64,000 nucleotides of DNA. It comes from Aurantiochytrium sp. KH105 (taxonomy: Eukaryota > Sar > Bigyra > Thraustochytrida > Thraustochytriidae). Positions within the stretch are counted from its first letter, which is position 1; the number at the start of each line of letters is the position of its first letter. The notes beneath the pieces are model-generated. The model was given only the letters and a program-made list of their open reading frames with translations. It had not been told where the DNA came from and made no database searches. Location: NCBI GenBank assembly GCA_003116975.1, contig BGKB01000168.1, positions 111,931 through 175,930 on the forward strand, read 5' to 3'. Of this stretch, positions 53,439-61,750 are shown in pieces. The position numbers were made by a program, and so were the translations under genes.

Positions 53439-53717
53439 TTACTGATCTGGGTCTCCATCTGAAGTCGTTGAATTTGAAACATGACTGTCACCATCATCAT
53501 CCACACCAATGTTGTCATCTTGTGGCATGACTTTTGCAGAATTTGCATGCAATTCAATGTCACTCGCATTCATTTCAGTGCTATCGTTTTGGTGTGCTTG
53601 GTTTATGCATTCGTCACATGCAATCACCAACGAAATACACAGCGAAAATATAATAAACATGATTGCAAACGTGTAAAATACGAATACACCAACTATGTTA
53701 ATCAAAGAATCAACCAT
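53439..53717 (-). CDS. Small single-span membrane protein with acidic tail (92 aa)
   Basis: From an ATG at 53717. A 30-residue N-terminal hydrophobic region (INIVGVFVFYTFAIMFIIFS) predicts a membrane anchor; the rest is acidic and rich in Asp, Asn and Ser. A CDEC pair follows the span. No family is recognised. An early-type motif core (AGCAAAACCGAAA) lies 41-54 bp upstream, inside the 3' end of the next gene. Confidence 0.65.
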   Translation of the reverse strand: MVDSLINIVGVFVFYTFAIMFIIFSLCISLVIACDECINQAHQNDSTEMNASDIELHANSAKVMPQDDNIGVDDDGDSHVSNSTTSDGDPDQ

Positions 53718-53755
53718 GTTCGATCAGGTTGGAATCAATAGAGTAAAGTACTTGT

Positions 53756-54055
53756 TCATTTCGGTTTTGCTGAATCAGGAATATGATACTCACAAATGTA
53801 CTCAATTCGATCGAAGAAAGCAATGAGTTTATTGAACTCAACTTGGTCTGTTCCAAGCCAAGTAAGGTTTCCAAAGTCATCTTTAGAGACGATGGAGAAA
53901 TGCAATCCACATTCCAACAGAATGTTTTTGAGCAGTTCGTCGCTTTCATCAAATGACATACAGAGTGAATTGTTCAACCACTCATCGAAACTAGCACCTG
54001 CTTCTCCTTCATATATGGCACCATGTTCGCAGAAGTCAACAAAAACATAAACCAT
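53756..54055 (-). CDS. Hypothetical acidic protein (99 aa from ATG)
   Basis: The frame is open to 54127 at a TTG but has no ATG before the upstream stop. The first ATG is at 54055 (MVYVFVDFCEHGAIYEG), giving 99 residues. If a non-ATG start is used the protein gains 24 residues (FEYFQALIGFEAVAF). Composition is natural and acidic with aromatic residues (DEWLNNSLCMSFDESDELL). No family is recognised. It is divergent from the 54132 gene, whose ATG is only 5 bp from the TTG, which argues for the shorter start. Confidence 0.5.
   Translation of the reverse strand: MVYVFVDFCEHGAIYEGEAGASFDEWLNNSLCMSFDESDELLKNILLECGLHFSIVSKDDFGNLTWLGTDQVEFNKLIAFFDRIEYICEYHIPDSAKPK
53758..53771 (-). promoter_or_regulatory. 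Early-type motif upstream of 53439-53717
   Basis: AGCAAAACCGAAAT in gene sense: exact core, with the AACTC half degenerate. It overlaps the last codons of the upstream gene. Confidence 0.35.
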
Positions 54056-54131
54056 TTCAGCGACTTTGGCGTCGACCAGAAACGCAACTGCCTCGAACCC
54101 AATTAAAGCTTGAAAATATTCAAACAACGCA

Positions 54132-54599
54132 ATGGACTCCGCCTCCCGGGATGGTAGCGATTGCGACAGCGATACTTTCGAGTGTCAGCTCCTCCGTGCG
54201 CGGACAACGTTCAGGAACTACAAAGAGTTTGTGAATGATCCATTCTTTTCAGATGACATTGTGGAAGCAAGAATTTCATGTGTCACAAAATTTAATATTG
54301 ATTACACAAATCTGACACGTGACCTAGAAGAGTGGACTACTTTATGCAAAGATGACACAACCATCAACGCTTCCGAGAAAATGTCCAGAATTCGGATCAT
54401 TTCTCGCTTATGGTCTGACATCATTGACTTTCTCCACAAAAGAAAATCATACTACAACAATATGTTCAACATTCTCAAAGACAGGGAAGAGCCGTGCGAG
54501 TGGGAAATTCGCGTCTTACGAATGTACAGCAAGTTGGCATTTATTTTTTCATCTCGCCACAATCAATTGGTTGACAAAAAAGCAACATTAATTAAATAA
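54132..54599 (+). CDS. Hypothetical protein (155 aa)
   Basis: From an ATG at 54132 (MDSASRDGSDCDSD). After an acidic leader the protein is helical and charged (TFRNYKEFVNDPF, RIISRLWSDIIDFLHKRK). No motif is recognised. It is convergent with 54659-55237, with a palindromic 3' gap. The upstream region overlaps the minus-strand neighbour. Confidence 0.62.
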   Translation: MDSASRDGSDCDSDTFECQLLRARTTFRNYKEFVNDPFFSDDIVEARISCVTKFNIDYTNLTRDLEEWTTLCKDDTTINASEKMSRIRIISRLWSDIIDFLHKRKSYYNNMFNILKDREEPCEWEIRVLRMYSKLAFIFSSRHNQLVDKKATLIK

Positions 54600-54601
54600 T
54601 T

Positions 54602-54630
54602 AATTGATCAATTCCATTCATCTGTGAATG
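54602..54630. terminator. Two small palindromes between convergent genes
   Basis: AATTGATCAATT (54602-54613) is a perfect 12-bp palindrome, and CATTCA/TGAATG with a TCTG loop (54615-54630) forms a hairpin. Both lie between the stops of 54132-54599 and 54659-55237. Confidence 0.35.
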
Positions 54631-54658
54631 ATGATTGTGCATTCACTATTTCATTGAA

Positions 54659-55237
54659 TCAAGATGAACTTGTTTGTAATTCAAATAGGAATACACCCTG
54701 TTGGACATCAACGAGAAATCGAGGCAAATTTAGCATGAGTTCCATTCGCATGATGTCAACATTTTTATCGGAATAGGCTGCCGCAGCTCTTTTCATAATT
54801 AATCTGAAATTCACAATTGCATCAACCATTTCGGATTGCAACGGATTATCGCTATTTGTCGAAACCCTGTACAGGAATGCTTCGTCTAGCAGAGCCCTAA
54901 AAATTGGAATTATGTCAGAGTATGCCATTTGTTCAACGGCCTCACCCAGGACAATGTCGACATCTTCAACCGTCTGTTCATCTCTGTTCCTTTTCTTCTT
55001 GCCCGATTTAACAACCCCATTAGTATTATTATTAGATCTAGGGATGTTATTGTTTAATGTTCCATAAGAAACCGCATTATTTGCCGAAACAAGTGACCTT
55101 TCTTGAAAATTGAAACCTGGATTAGCATTGACAATTCCTGCACTGCGCTTACCGCATTGCATGACATCCATTCTCTGTTCCCTATCAATTGCAAGCAACC
55201 TGTCCGCCAAATGATTCATATTTGCGTCTTGAGCCAT
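54659..55237 (-). CDS. Hypothetical protein (192 aa)
   Basis: From an ATG at 55237. The first half is polar and Asn-rich (LNNNIPRSNNNTNG) with a basic KSGKKKRNRDEQ that could be a nuclear signal. The second half is a compact helical domain (SDIIPIFRALLDEAFLYR, MELMLNLPRFLVDV). No family is recognised. It is divergent from the RNR small-subunit gene, with about 128 bp between the two start codons. Confidence 0.68.
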   Translation of the reverse strand: MAQDANMNHLADRLLAIDREQRMDVMQCGKRSAGIVNANPGFNFQERSLVSANNAVSYGTLNNNIPRSNNNTNGVVKSGKKKRNRDEQTVEDVDIVLGEAVEQMAYSDIIPIFRALLDEAFLYRVSTNSDNPLQSEMVDAIVNFRLIMKRAAAAYSDKNVDIMRMELMLNLPRFLVDVQQGVFLFELQTSSS

Positions 55238-55326
55238 CGATAGTAACGTATGTTGAGTCAGTCAGTACACACGAAGTCAGAATTCGAGTCACACTCATAT
55301 ATTAAGTTCAGGCAACGAGAAGAGCC

Positions 55327-55345
55327 AAAAGCAAATCCAAAACTC
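55327..55345 (+). promoter_or_regulatory. Early-type motif upstream of RNR small subunit
   Basis: AAAAGCAAATCCAAAACTC, one substitution from consensus, ends 20 bp before the ATG at 55366. Confidence 0.5.
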
Positions 55346-55365
55346 ATTCTTACCAAAACAAAAAT

Positions 55366-56358
55366 ATGACTGAAAACATGAAGCACGTGTCGGACGATAC
55401 GTACCCACTCATTGTCAGAGATGATCCCAAACGGAGATGTATTTTCCCTGTGAAACACCCACACCTCTACCATAAAATGTACAAGGAACTGGCACTCCCG
55501 AGTTTCTGGGTTGTCGAAGAACTTTCGCTAGCATCCGATATGGATGACTGGAATAATAAGCTCACCGATAACGAGAGACATTTCCTCAAGCATGTACTGT
55601 GTTTTTTTGCTTCTGCGGACACAATCGTCGCAGACAACCTGTCCATCAACTTCATCGAGGAATGCGAGGTCATGGAGATTTCAATGTTTTATCAATGGCA
55701 AGCTTTCAATGAACAAATTCATAACGAGACGTATGCAACACTTATCGATACTTACATTCAAGACACGAACGAGCGAGACGAAGCTTTCCGCGCCGTTGAA
55801 CACTTCCCCGCTGTTGCTGCAAAAACAGATTGGGCCTTGCAGTATTCGGACAGAGAAAAGGCGTCTTTTGCTGAAAGATTAATTGCTTTTACATGTCTGG
55901 AAGGAATTATGTTCGCGGGATCCTTCGCAGCTATATTTTACTTTCGGAGCCGCAATCTATTGCATGGACTTTCAGCTGCCAATACGTACATCAATGCAGA
56001 TGAGAATCTTCACTTGTTGTTCGCGATTGAGGTATACAAACTTGTCAAGCATCGTCTTCCCGAGTCCAAAGTCCACGAGATTTACAAATCAGCGGTGGAT
56101 ACTGAAATGGACTTTATTGAGAATGCAATTCCAGTGAATCTAATTGGATTGAGCGTAGACATGATGAAGGAATACATCAGGTACATTGCCGACTACTGGC
56201 TGACCGAGCTGGGTTACAGTAAGCTCTACAATGCAAAGCAGCCTCTGGATTACATGGACAAGATCAGTCTCGAAAGCAAGACAAACTTCTTTGAGAGAAG
56301 AGGACACGAATACGTTGCGTTTCAAGATAACAAGGAGGACGATGACGAGGATTTTTAG
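55366..56358 (+). CDS. nrdB: Ribonucleoside-diphosphate reductase small subunit (R2, 330 aa)
   Basis: Full length from an ATG at 55366. The ferritin-like fold is evident: ERHFLKHVLCFFASADTIVADNL, the metal-ligand helix FNEQIHNETYATL (Glu and His ligands, with the radical tyrosine region), a second ligand pair in FTCLEGIMFAGSF and NADENLHLLFAIEVY, and an acidic C-terminus ending DDDEDF that docks to the large subunit. It supplies the tyrosyl radical for the large subunit encoded at 50422. No lesion is seen. Confidence 0.96.
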   Translation: MTENMKHVSDDTYPLIVRDDPKRRCIFPVKHPHLYHKMYKELALPSFWVVEELSLASDMDDWNNKLTDNERHFLKHVLCFFASADTIVADNLSINFIEECEVMEISMFYQWQAFNEQIHNETYATLIDTYIQDTNERDEAFRAVEHFPAVAAKTDWALQYSDREKASFAERLIAFTCLEGIMFAGSFAAIFYFRSRNLLHGLSAANTYINADENLHLLFAIEVYKLVKHRLPESKVHEIYKSAVDTEMDFIENAIPVNLIGLSVDMMKEYIRYIADYWLTELGYSKLYNAKQPLDYMDKISLESKTNFFERRGHEYVAFQDNKEDDDEDF

Positions 56359-56430
56359 TTGAAATCACAAACTACATAAACCATTTGATGTTTTTTAGAT
56401 TATACTTTCTCTGTCTTCAGAATCATTTTA

Positions 56431-58815
56431 TTACTCAGCGAGAAGACGTTGTTCATCATCTACCAGCCTGTCTTGTTGCTCTTTATTGCGCCTGTTGGTG
56501 AAAGTTAGGCGAATCATTTGGAAATCAGACACTGCTCTCGAGTTGTGCAGGTATGCCTTCATTACAATAATAAACTCATTCTCTCGTGCATAGAAAACAT
56601 GGCTTCCGAAATCCATATCACCCCTAAACATTTCATGGGTCTGGTACATTGTCAAAAGTTCCTTCATCTCATTCATCATAAGATTATCTGTGTCCTCGAG
56701 CCTTCCTTCCAGGAAATCTATCGTAAATGCCCTTAGATTTGTGTAAACAAAGACACAAAGAGAGACAACTTCATAGCGCTCGAGGTAGTCCTTGTCGAAG
56801 ATACCGGGAATATTTGCACGAAGACTCCTTTCCACCCGCCGCAGAACCTCCGGATACATGCCTTTAAGAGAGTCAAACATCTTTTTCTCATCTCCATAAA
56901 CGTACATGTTATTGCTTACGTTTAGATTGTCCAGCAATTTCATGGTTGTTTGCATTTGTTCACTATTTTCCTTAGTAGCCCCACTTACTTCAATAAACTC
57001 TTTCATTTTTGCGTTCAGATCAATCGCAACTTTTATAAAAGGCGTGACCTCTTTAACTTCAGCGTCATACTTTTTATCATCCATATTAGCTAAATCTAGA
57101 AGATTGAACTTTTCCTTTGCTGCAGAAGCTTCCAAAATAAAAGTGTAGGTGAAAAAGTAAATAAAATCAGCTTGATCATCGTCAAACTTCCATTTATGAG
57201 CTTCATTAAAACTTGTGTTCGTTTCTTCCATAAATGTCCGTGCAAACATTTTCTTAAATACCGATACCATTGAAGCGAATAGAACATGAACGGTTCGCTG
57301 ATCATACGGGAGACCGATTCTCTTAATTTTTCCCTGCAATGAAAGTTCTCCATTCATTTCCTTCATCACATCAGCGCGTTTCTCGATTGCAGTACGAATG
57401 CCAGAAACCTGCTGAATTCGTGCATTCTCTTTTGTTCCATTATTTGTCCAGCACGAAACATACGCTCTTGTTGCAGTCTTCATACTAAGATCACCACCAA
57501 AATCAGGAGAGTGCTCCATGAATTGTCTCATGTTGCGAATATGCATGATCAGCTCTTCATCAAGTGTTTCCTCCTCANTTTGCTTGTCGTAAAGGGTAAA
57601 CATCGACAACAAACACTTTACAAACTCAGTGATTGGCGCGTGGTATGTATTGGCAAGGTAATTACTTTCATCTTCAGGTGACATAAACTCTTTTAGGATG
57701 TAGATGTCGTAAGAACCCCATAGGCCATAGTTGTCATCAATACCGATTTTTTCTACTGTTTCATTAATCGTTGAATCCATCATATCTCCTAGAATTTGAA
57801 AAAACAACATCACGAAGGAGCACCTAATAGTAGCGCGTTTCCCCCTTGACACCCCATCATGGAAAGTATAGTATCGGTCAAAGACGCGCATGACATCATA
57901 GTGTCGGGCAGGCATGGCCAGATGCTCCCCCAACACATAGTAAAGATCCCTTGACAATACATTTTGACAAATTTCCATGGCGAGTTTGTGTTTATAAGTG
58001 GTGAAGATTTCGAGTTCCCTCAACTGTTTAAATACGAACTCCGATACCGTCAAGCTTAAAATCGAGGAAACATCAAGCGTTCTGATAAACTCGATATCGA
58101 TTTTGGTCTGACCGTTTTTGTATTTCATCCATTCTAACAACATATTTTGCTTCACCTCTTCACCATTTTCGAATTGATCCACTGGGAAGAATTTGACAAT
58201 GTAAGTATCAATCATCGTCATGAGCTCATCGTGGGTAAACAATTCACAATACGCGTTCACACCCAGTAGTACCCATTCGTGAAGAAAGTAATCGTATTTA
58301 TTTTTAGGAAATGAAGTTTCAATGACTGAATCAACAGTGTAATTAAAAAATTCAGATTTGAGATCTGTGTTCGTCGCATCTCCACAAAAGAGTTTCTTAA
58401 AATGAGCATAGTAATGACTTCCATCATTCCAAAAAGTCTCGTCGGCCTCGATTTCATCAGGGTTCTTATATTGAGCGACAAGGTTTGTATCATCAGCGAA
58501 TGAATACCCATCCGCCGAAGTCTGCAGAGGATTACTACTTTTAACATCAAATGGACTAGACCTTAAATATGAGTCAAACATGATATCTCGATGACGTGTC
58601 CTTTCCATTTCTTCAGGCGTGACTAAGCTCTGTGAAAAAGGCTTCGGCGCCCGCTCTTGACCGGTGAAATCCTCTGCACTTGGGCTTCTAAAGAACACAT
58701 TCGTCTCATCTCTCCGTTTCTTTCTCGCGAGTTTTTCTTGCGCTTGCTTCTTCTCTGATGAAACAATATCGTCATTGGTGTATGACATGATATTACTCAC
58801 AGCAAGATCATCCAT
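56431..58815 (-). CDS. Large helical protein, unknown (794 aa)
   Basis: The ATG at 58815 (MDDLAVSNIMSYTNDDIVSS) is preferred to upstream codons. A basic leader region (EKLARKKRRDETNVFF) precedes a long, mainly helical protein rich in Met, Phe, Asp and Glu with no membrane span or catalytic motif that I recognise. The size and helical nature would be compatible with a portal-type or other large structural protein, but this is only a hypothesis. One ambiguous base at 57578 makes a single undetermined residue without shifting the frame. It is convergent with the RNR small subunit and divergent from the resolvase gene. Confidence 0.75.
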   Translation of the reverse strand: MDDLAVSNIMSYTNDDIVSSEKKQAQEKLARKKRRDETNVFFRSPSAEDFTGQERAPKPFSQSLVTPEEMERTRHRDIMFDSYLRSSPFDVKSSNPLQTSADGYSFADDTNLVAQYKNPDEIEADETFWNDGSHYYAHFKKLFCGDATNTDLKSEFFNYTVDSVIETSFPKNKYDYFLHEWVLLGVNAYCELFTHDELMTMIDTYIVKFFPVDQFENGEEVKQNMLLEWMKYKNGQTKIDIEFIRTLDVSSILSLTVSEFVFKQLRELEIFTTYKHKLAMEICQNVLSRDLYYVLGEHLAMPARHYDVMRVFDRYYTFHDGVSRGKRATIRCSFVMLFFQILGDMMDSTINETVEKIGIDDNYGLWGSYDIYILKEFMSPEDESNYLANTYHAPITEFVKCLLSMFTLYDKQXEEETLDEELIMHIRNMRQFMEHSPDFGGDLSMKTATRAYVSCWTNNGTKENARIQQVSGIRTAIEKRADVMKEMNGELSLQGKIKRIGLPYDQRTVHVLFASMVSVFKKMFARTFMEETNTSFNEAHKWKFDDDQADFIYFFTYTFILEASAAKEKFNLLDLANMDDKKYDAEVKEVTPFIKVAIDLNAKMKEFIEVSGATKENSEQMQTTMKLLDNLNVSNNMYVYGDEKKMFDSLKGMYPEVLRRVERSLRANIPGIFDKDYLERYEVVSLCVFVYTNLRAFTIDFLEGRLEDTDNLMMNEMKELLTMYQTHEMFRGDMDFGSHVFYARENEFIIVMKAYLHNSRAVSDFQMIRLTFTNRRNKEQQDRLVDDEQRLLAE

Positions 58816-58925
58816 AGCGCTAGAATGACTTCTAAAATGACTTGTATTAATTCCAATATAAATTTGCAAATACTACATATATGTATTACTTTAACATGTG
58901 TTGTTTCAATTGGTGAATCACTACA

Positions 58926-59480
58926 ATGATAATTCTGAGCATTGATCCAGGAATTGTCAATATTGGCGTTGTTGTTTACAACACGAAAGGTTCGAGTCCG
59001 AGAAAATGTATTTTGTTTGCAGATAGGCTTTCATTGGGTAGTCGAATGAGAGATGTTAGTGAGAATGACTCATCGAAGCTAATTTACGACATTTTCTTCG
59101 ATCCAAACAAGAGCAAACTCGCACCTTATATCGATCGATTAGAACTAATACTCATCGAACAACAAATGAAACGGCGCTTTCTTATTTTCCAACATGTCTT
59201 TTCAACTTTCAGTATGATGTTGTCGATCCCATTTTTGTTTGTGCGCCCACATCAAGTAAAAAAACACTTCAATTTTGGACACAGGGGAACGAAGCATAAG
59301 TCGCAATCACGAAAGAAATCCAAGCAGAAGCACGCAGCAAACAAAAAAAATGCAGTCGAAATCGTCTCAAAACTATACAGCGGAATCACCGACAAAGGAA
59401 AGAGTGATGATGTTGCTGACGCACTTTTACAAGCAAAATGGTATCACGAAGCGTACTTGCAAGAGAGTCCACAAACTTGA
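58926..59480 (+). CDS. Holliday junction resolvase, RuvC/A22-like (184 aa)
   Basis: From an ATG at 58926. The RNase H-fold acid residues are in place: Asp7 in SIDPGIVNIG, Glu78 in LILIEQQMKRR, and the C-terminal pair Asp162/Asp165 in DKGKSDDVADALL. A basic Lys/Ser/His insert (about 119-142, HRGTKHKSQSRKKSKQKH) probably contacts DNA. This is the poxvirus A22-type family found across large DNA viruses; it resolves branched replication intermediates before packaging. It ends 6 bp from the convergent TBP-like gene. Confidence 0.9.
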   Translation: MIILSIDPGIVNIGVVVYNTKGSSPRKCILFADRLSLGSRMRDVSENDSSKLIYDIFFDPNKSKLAPYIDRLELILIEQQMKRRFLIFQHVFSTFSMMLSIPFLFVRPHQVKKHFNFGHRGTKHKSQSRKKSKQKHAANKKNAVEIVSKLYSGITDKGKSDDVADALLQAKWYHEAYLQESPQT

Positions 59481-59486
59481 ATGATA

Positions 59487-60089
59487 TTAGGTTTGGCCCA
59501 ACGTTTGATAAACAGCATTGGATAGTTCATTTCGAACATAGTTTACGGCTCGTTCAAGACCAGCATCGCTTTTAATACCAGCAATACCAACTGCACCACT
59601 TGAAAAAATACTGAAAGTGATATTCAAGGGCAGAAAGGGTTTGATGCGCAGTGCAGAAAAAGACTGTTTGTCCATCAGAAGCAAAGGTCTCGATTGGTTG
59701 GGACATCGATCCAGTTCATTGAAGACATCCTCCAATGTGAATCCATTTAGAAGGTCGTACAATGCATCGAGATCCACCTCGGTTTTCAGATACATCTTGA
59801 CAACTAAATTTTTCAATGAAACTTCTTCGGGATCTTTTCCGAACAAACGGATCATCTCTTGTCTTGCCATTTCCACATCATATTTCTGACTAAAGAGAAT
59901 GAAATAGCCACTTTTGTATAGATTTATCGTATAATCTCCATCCTCATGATAATGTGTTGCACGCCAGCGATGTGATTCCTGAATTAGACAATTATTATGA
60001 GCATTCGCGAATTCGAGAAGGTCAACTTCCATACCCATTTTGATACTAATTGCCTTATTTGTGATATAATAAGGAATGTCTGAATTCAT
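59487..60089 (-). CDS. TATA-binding protein-like factor (200 aa)
   Basis: From an ATG at 60089. The second TBP repeat is clear: ALRIKPFLPLNITFSIFSSG, then AVGIAGIKSDAGLERAVNYV, matching the typical strand pattern with I-F-x-S-G-x-V/A-x-I-x-G-x-K. The first repeat is more divergent (TINLYKSGYFILFSQKYD). TBP homologues occur in several large DNA viruses and would recruit the viral polymerase to TATA-like promoters, which fits the AT boxes seen upstream of many genes here. It could also be a divergent TBP-domain protein with another role. Confidence 0.8.
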   Translation of the reverse strand: MNSDIPYYITNKAISIKMGMEVDLLEFANAHNNCLIQESHRWRATHYHEDGDYTINLYKSGYFILFSQKYDVEMARQEMIRLFGKDPEEVSLKNLVVKMYLKTEVDLDALYDLLNGFTLEDVFNELDRCPNQSRPLLLMDKQSFSALRIKPFLPLNITFSIFSSGAVGIAGIKSDAGLERAVNYVRNELSNAVYQTLGQT

Positions 60090-60245
60090 TGGGCACTACT
60101 ACGAGCGACTCCCACTCAGTGTAAGACAACACAAAAAAGGTCTTGCACGTTTTTCAGTTTATTATATTTTAGGCCAGAGAGTTAACGATTTGGATGAACG
60201 CCAGAGAATACATTCATTTCTTTCTTTGCGTATTGTCAAGACATC

Positions 60246-60884
60246 ATGGCGAACTTGACAACATCCTCGGATCATTGTAACAGCAGTAGCCTTGCGGAAT
60301 CATTGAATCCAAGAATTGTTCTGCCTGCAAACATGAACCATTTGGTTAAATTAATCATTGCAGATTTTTTCATCGAAAAACCCGAAAGCAGGACAGGAGA
60401 GGTGATTGAATACTTTATAAACATCCTCGAACACGATATCAACATCAATTTCGACAGCGAACGTTTCTATTTTCTGAAGTCGAACACACCTCCATCAAAT
60501 CAAATTAGTTTCCGCATTGACAACTCATGCCCACCCGTGGTTTTAAAAATGATTAAGAGTATAATTTGTCTCGATTTAATGAATCAGCAAATCAAAAATA
60601 CAAAGTACAAAATTCATTTTCGAGACTATGTTGAAATAGTTGACCTGGAGAATCAACAGGACATCATTCGTTTGGCTGTATTTCAGACTTTGGCTGAGCT
60701 ATGTTGTGACAACGGTGTAATGGTACGAAACATACTTTTGACAAAAGCAACGGATCTGAGATCATGCATTGCATCAAGCCATGAGTTGTCTGTAGGGTAT
60801 TGCTCTGCAAAAACAAAAATTATGATCCGTAACAAACTTTTTCTGGCACGTATTACTTTTATTCTTGAAAAATTAAATGCATAA
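60246..60884 (+). CDS. Hypothetical protein (212 aa)
   Basis: From an ATG at 60246. It is soluble and mixed alpha/beta in appearance, with two Cys-containing helices near the middle (IKSIICLDLMNQQ, QTLAELCCDNGVM). No family is recognised. It ends 7 bp before the convergent stop of the 60892-61569 gene. Upstream, between the TBP start and this start, there are 156 bp of mixed sequence without an early motif. Confidence 0.65.
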   Translation: MANLTTSSDHCNSSSLAESLNPRIVLPANMNHLVKLIIADFFIEKPESRTGEVIEYFINILEHDININFDSERFYFLKSNTPPSNQISFRIDNSCPPVVLKMIKSIICLDLMNQQIKNTKYKIHFRDYVEIVDLENQQDIIRLAVFQTLAELCCDNGVMVRNILLTKATDLRSCIASSHELSVGYCSAKTKIMIRNKLFLARITFILEKLNA

Positions 60885-60891
60885 AAACATT

Positions 60892-61569
60892 TCAGTTTCC
60901 ATCACAAGCATTGAAGTAGATATTCTCGCCAATTTGAGTCAGCTTCTTCGACACGACATATTCGCACATTTCGATTTGCGAGTAGACTTTGAAATTGTGT
61001 CTCGTGAAAACTACACAAGCATCGTTCCAGGTCTTCAATCTTTTTTCCACTTCAGACTGAACAGCACGTTGTGAAACATGCTTTGGAAGTTGGTGGATCA
61101 ATTCAAAAAGATGACTCACGTCAGATGCATCGTAGTGTATAAACAGAGACAGCAGATTGAAAACGCGCTGCGAAACTGATTCTGCTAGAATTGATTCAAC
61201 TTCTGGTACCAAATCAGTTGAGTCAACACATGACCATACATCAGATGGACTTCCCGATGCTCTGGAGCTCGACAATAATTCAGCTTCATCTTCAAGATTC
61301 TTGAGTAGGCACTGGAAAAAATCGTCGTAATCGCTATCAATCACATCGCTTGCGGAGGATTCTGACGAGTTATCCACATCTTCCGTTACTTTCGTCTGCT
61401 CTGTTTCCATAGTAGCATGATCATTTCCTACATCTTCTTGTATATGTCCTTGCTGCAACGGTATATGCACATCAATACTCTTTCGTCTCAAACAAATAAG
61501 TGTCATACAGACGCAAGCACCGACTCCAAACGTAATGAGACGTAATTCGTTTTCTCTTGGTACCAACAT
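60892..61569 (-). CDS. Membrane-anchored acidic protein (225 aa)
   Basis: The ATG at 61569 (MLVPRENELRLITFGVGACV) gives an N-terminal span (about residues 10-26) followed by a basic RRK, predicting a type III or signal-anchored protein with the rest in the cytoplasm. The middle is strongly acidic and Ser-rich (about 60-115). The C-terminal 100 residues look globular and helical. No family is recognised. An early-type motif ends 8 bp before the ATG, unusually close. Confidence 0.65.
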   Translation of the reverse strand: MLVPRENELRLITFGVGACVCMTLICLRRKSIDVHIPLQQGHIQEDVGNDHATMETEQTKVTEDVDNSSESSASDVIDSDYDDFFQCLLKNLEDEAELLSSSRASGSPSDVWSCVDSTDLVPEVESILAESVSQRVFNLLSLFIHYDASDVSHLFELIHQLPKHVSQRAVQSEVEKRLKTWNDACVVFTRHNFKVYSQIEMCEYVVSKKLTQIGENIYFNACDGN

Positions 61570-61576
61570 TTTTAGG

Positions 61577-61593
61577 AATTTTGGTTTTGCTTC
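61577..61593 (-). promoter_or_regulatory. Early-type motif upstream of 60892-61569
   Basis: GAAGCAAAACCAAAATT in gene sense; exact core, with AACTC changed to AAATT. The distance to the ATG is only 8 bp, so the true start or the transcript leader must be short. Confidence 0.35.
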
Positions 61594-61750
61594 AAGCTGC
61601 ACCAAGATTTACGAAAGTGAAAACGAAATGCTTTTTATTTTTATGTCACATATAAATGTGCACCCATATATACCAATGTCACAAGAGGTAAAACATTGCT
61701 TCAAGCCGGACCAGTAGAACTCGAATGAACAAGCAACCGGGCACACCAAG

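Noticed and set aside
53218-53445. 75-codon plus-strand frame
   Set aside because: It overlaps antisense to the better-supported 55-aa Cys-rich frame (53200-53367), starts at a non-ATG codon and has weak composition.
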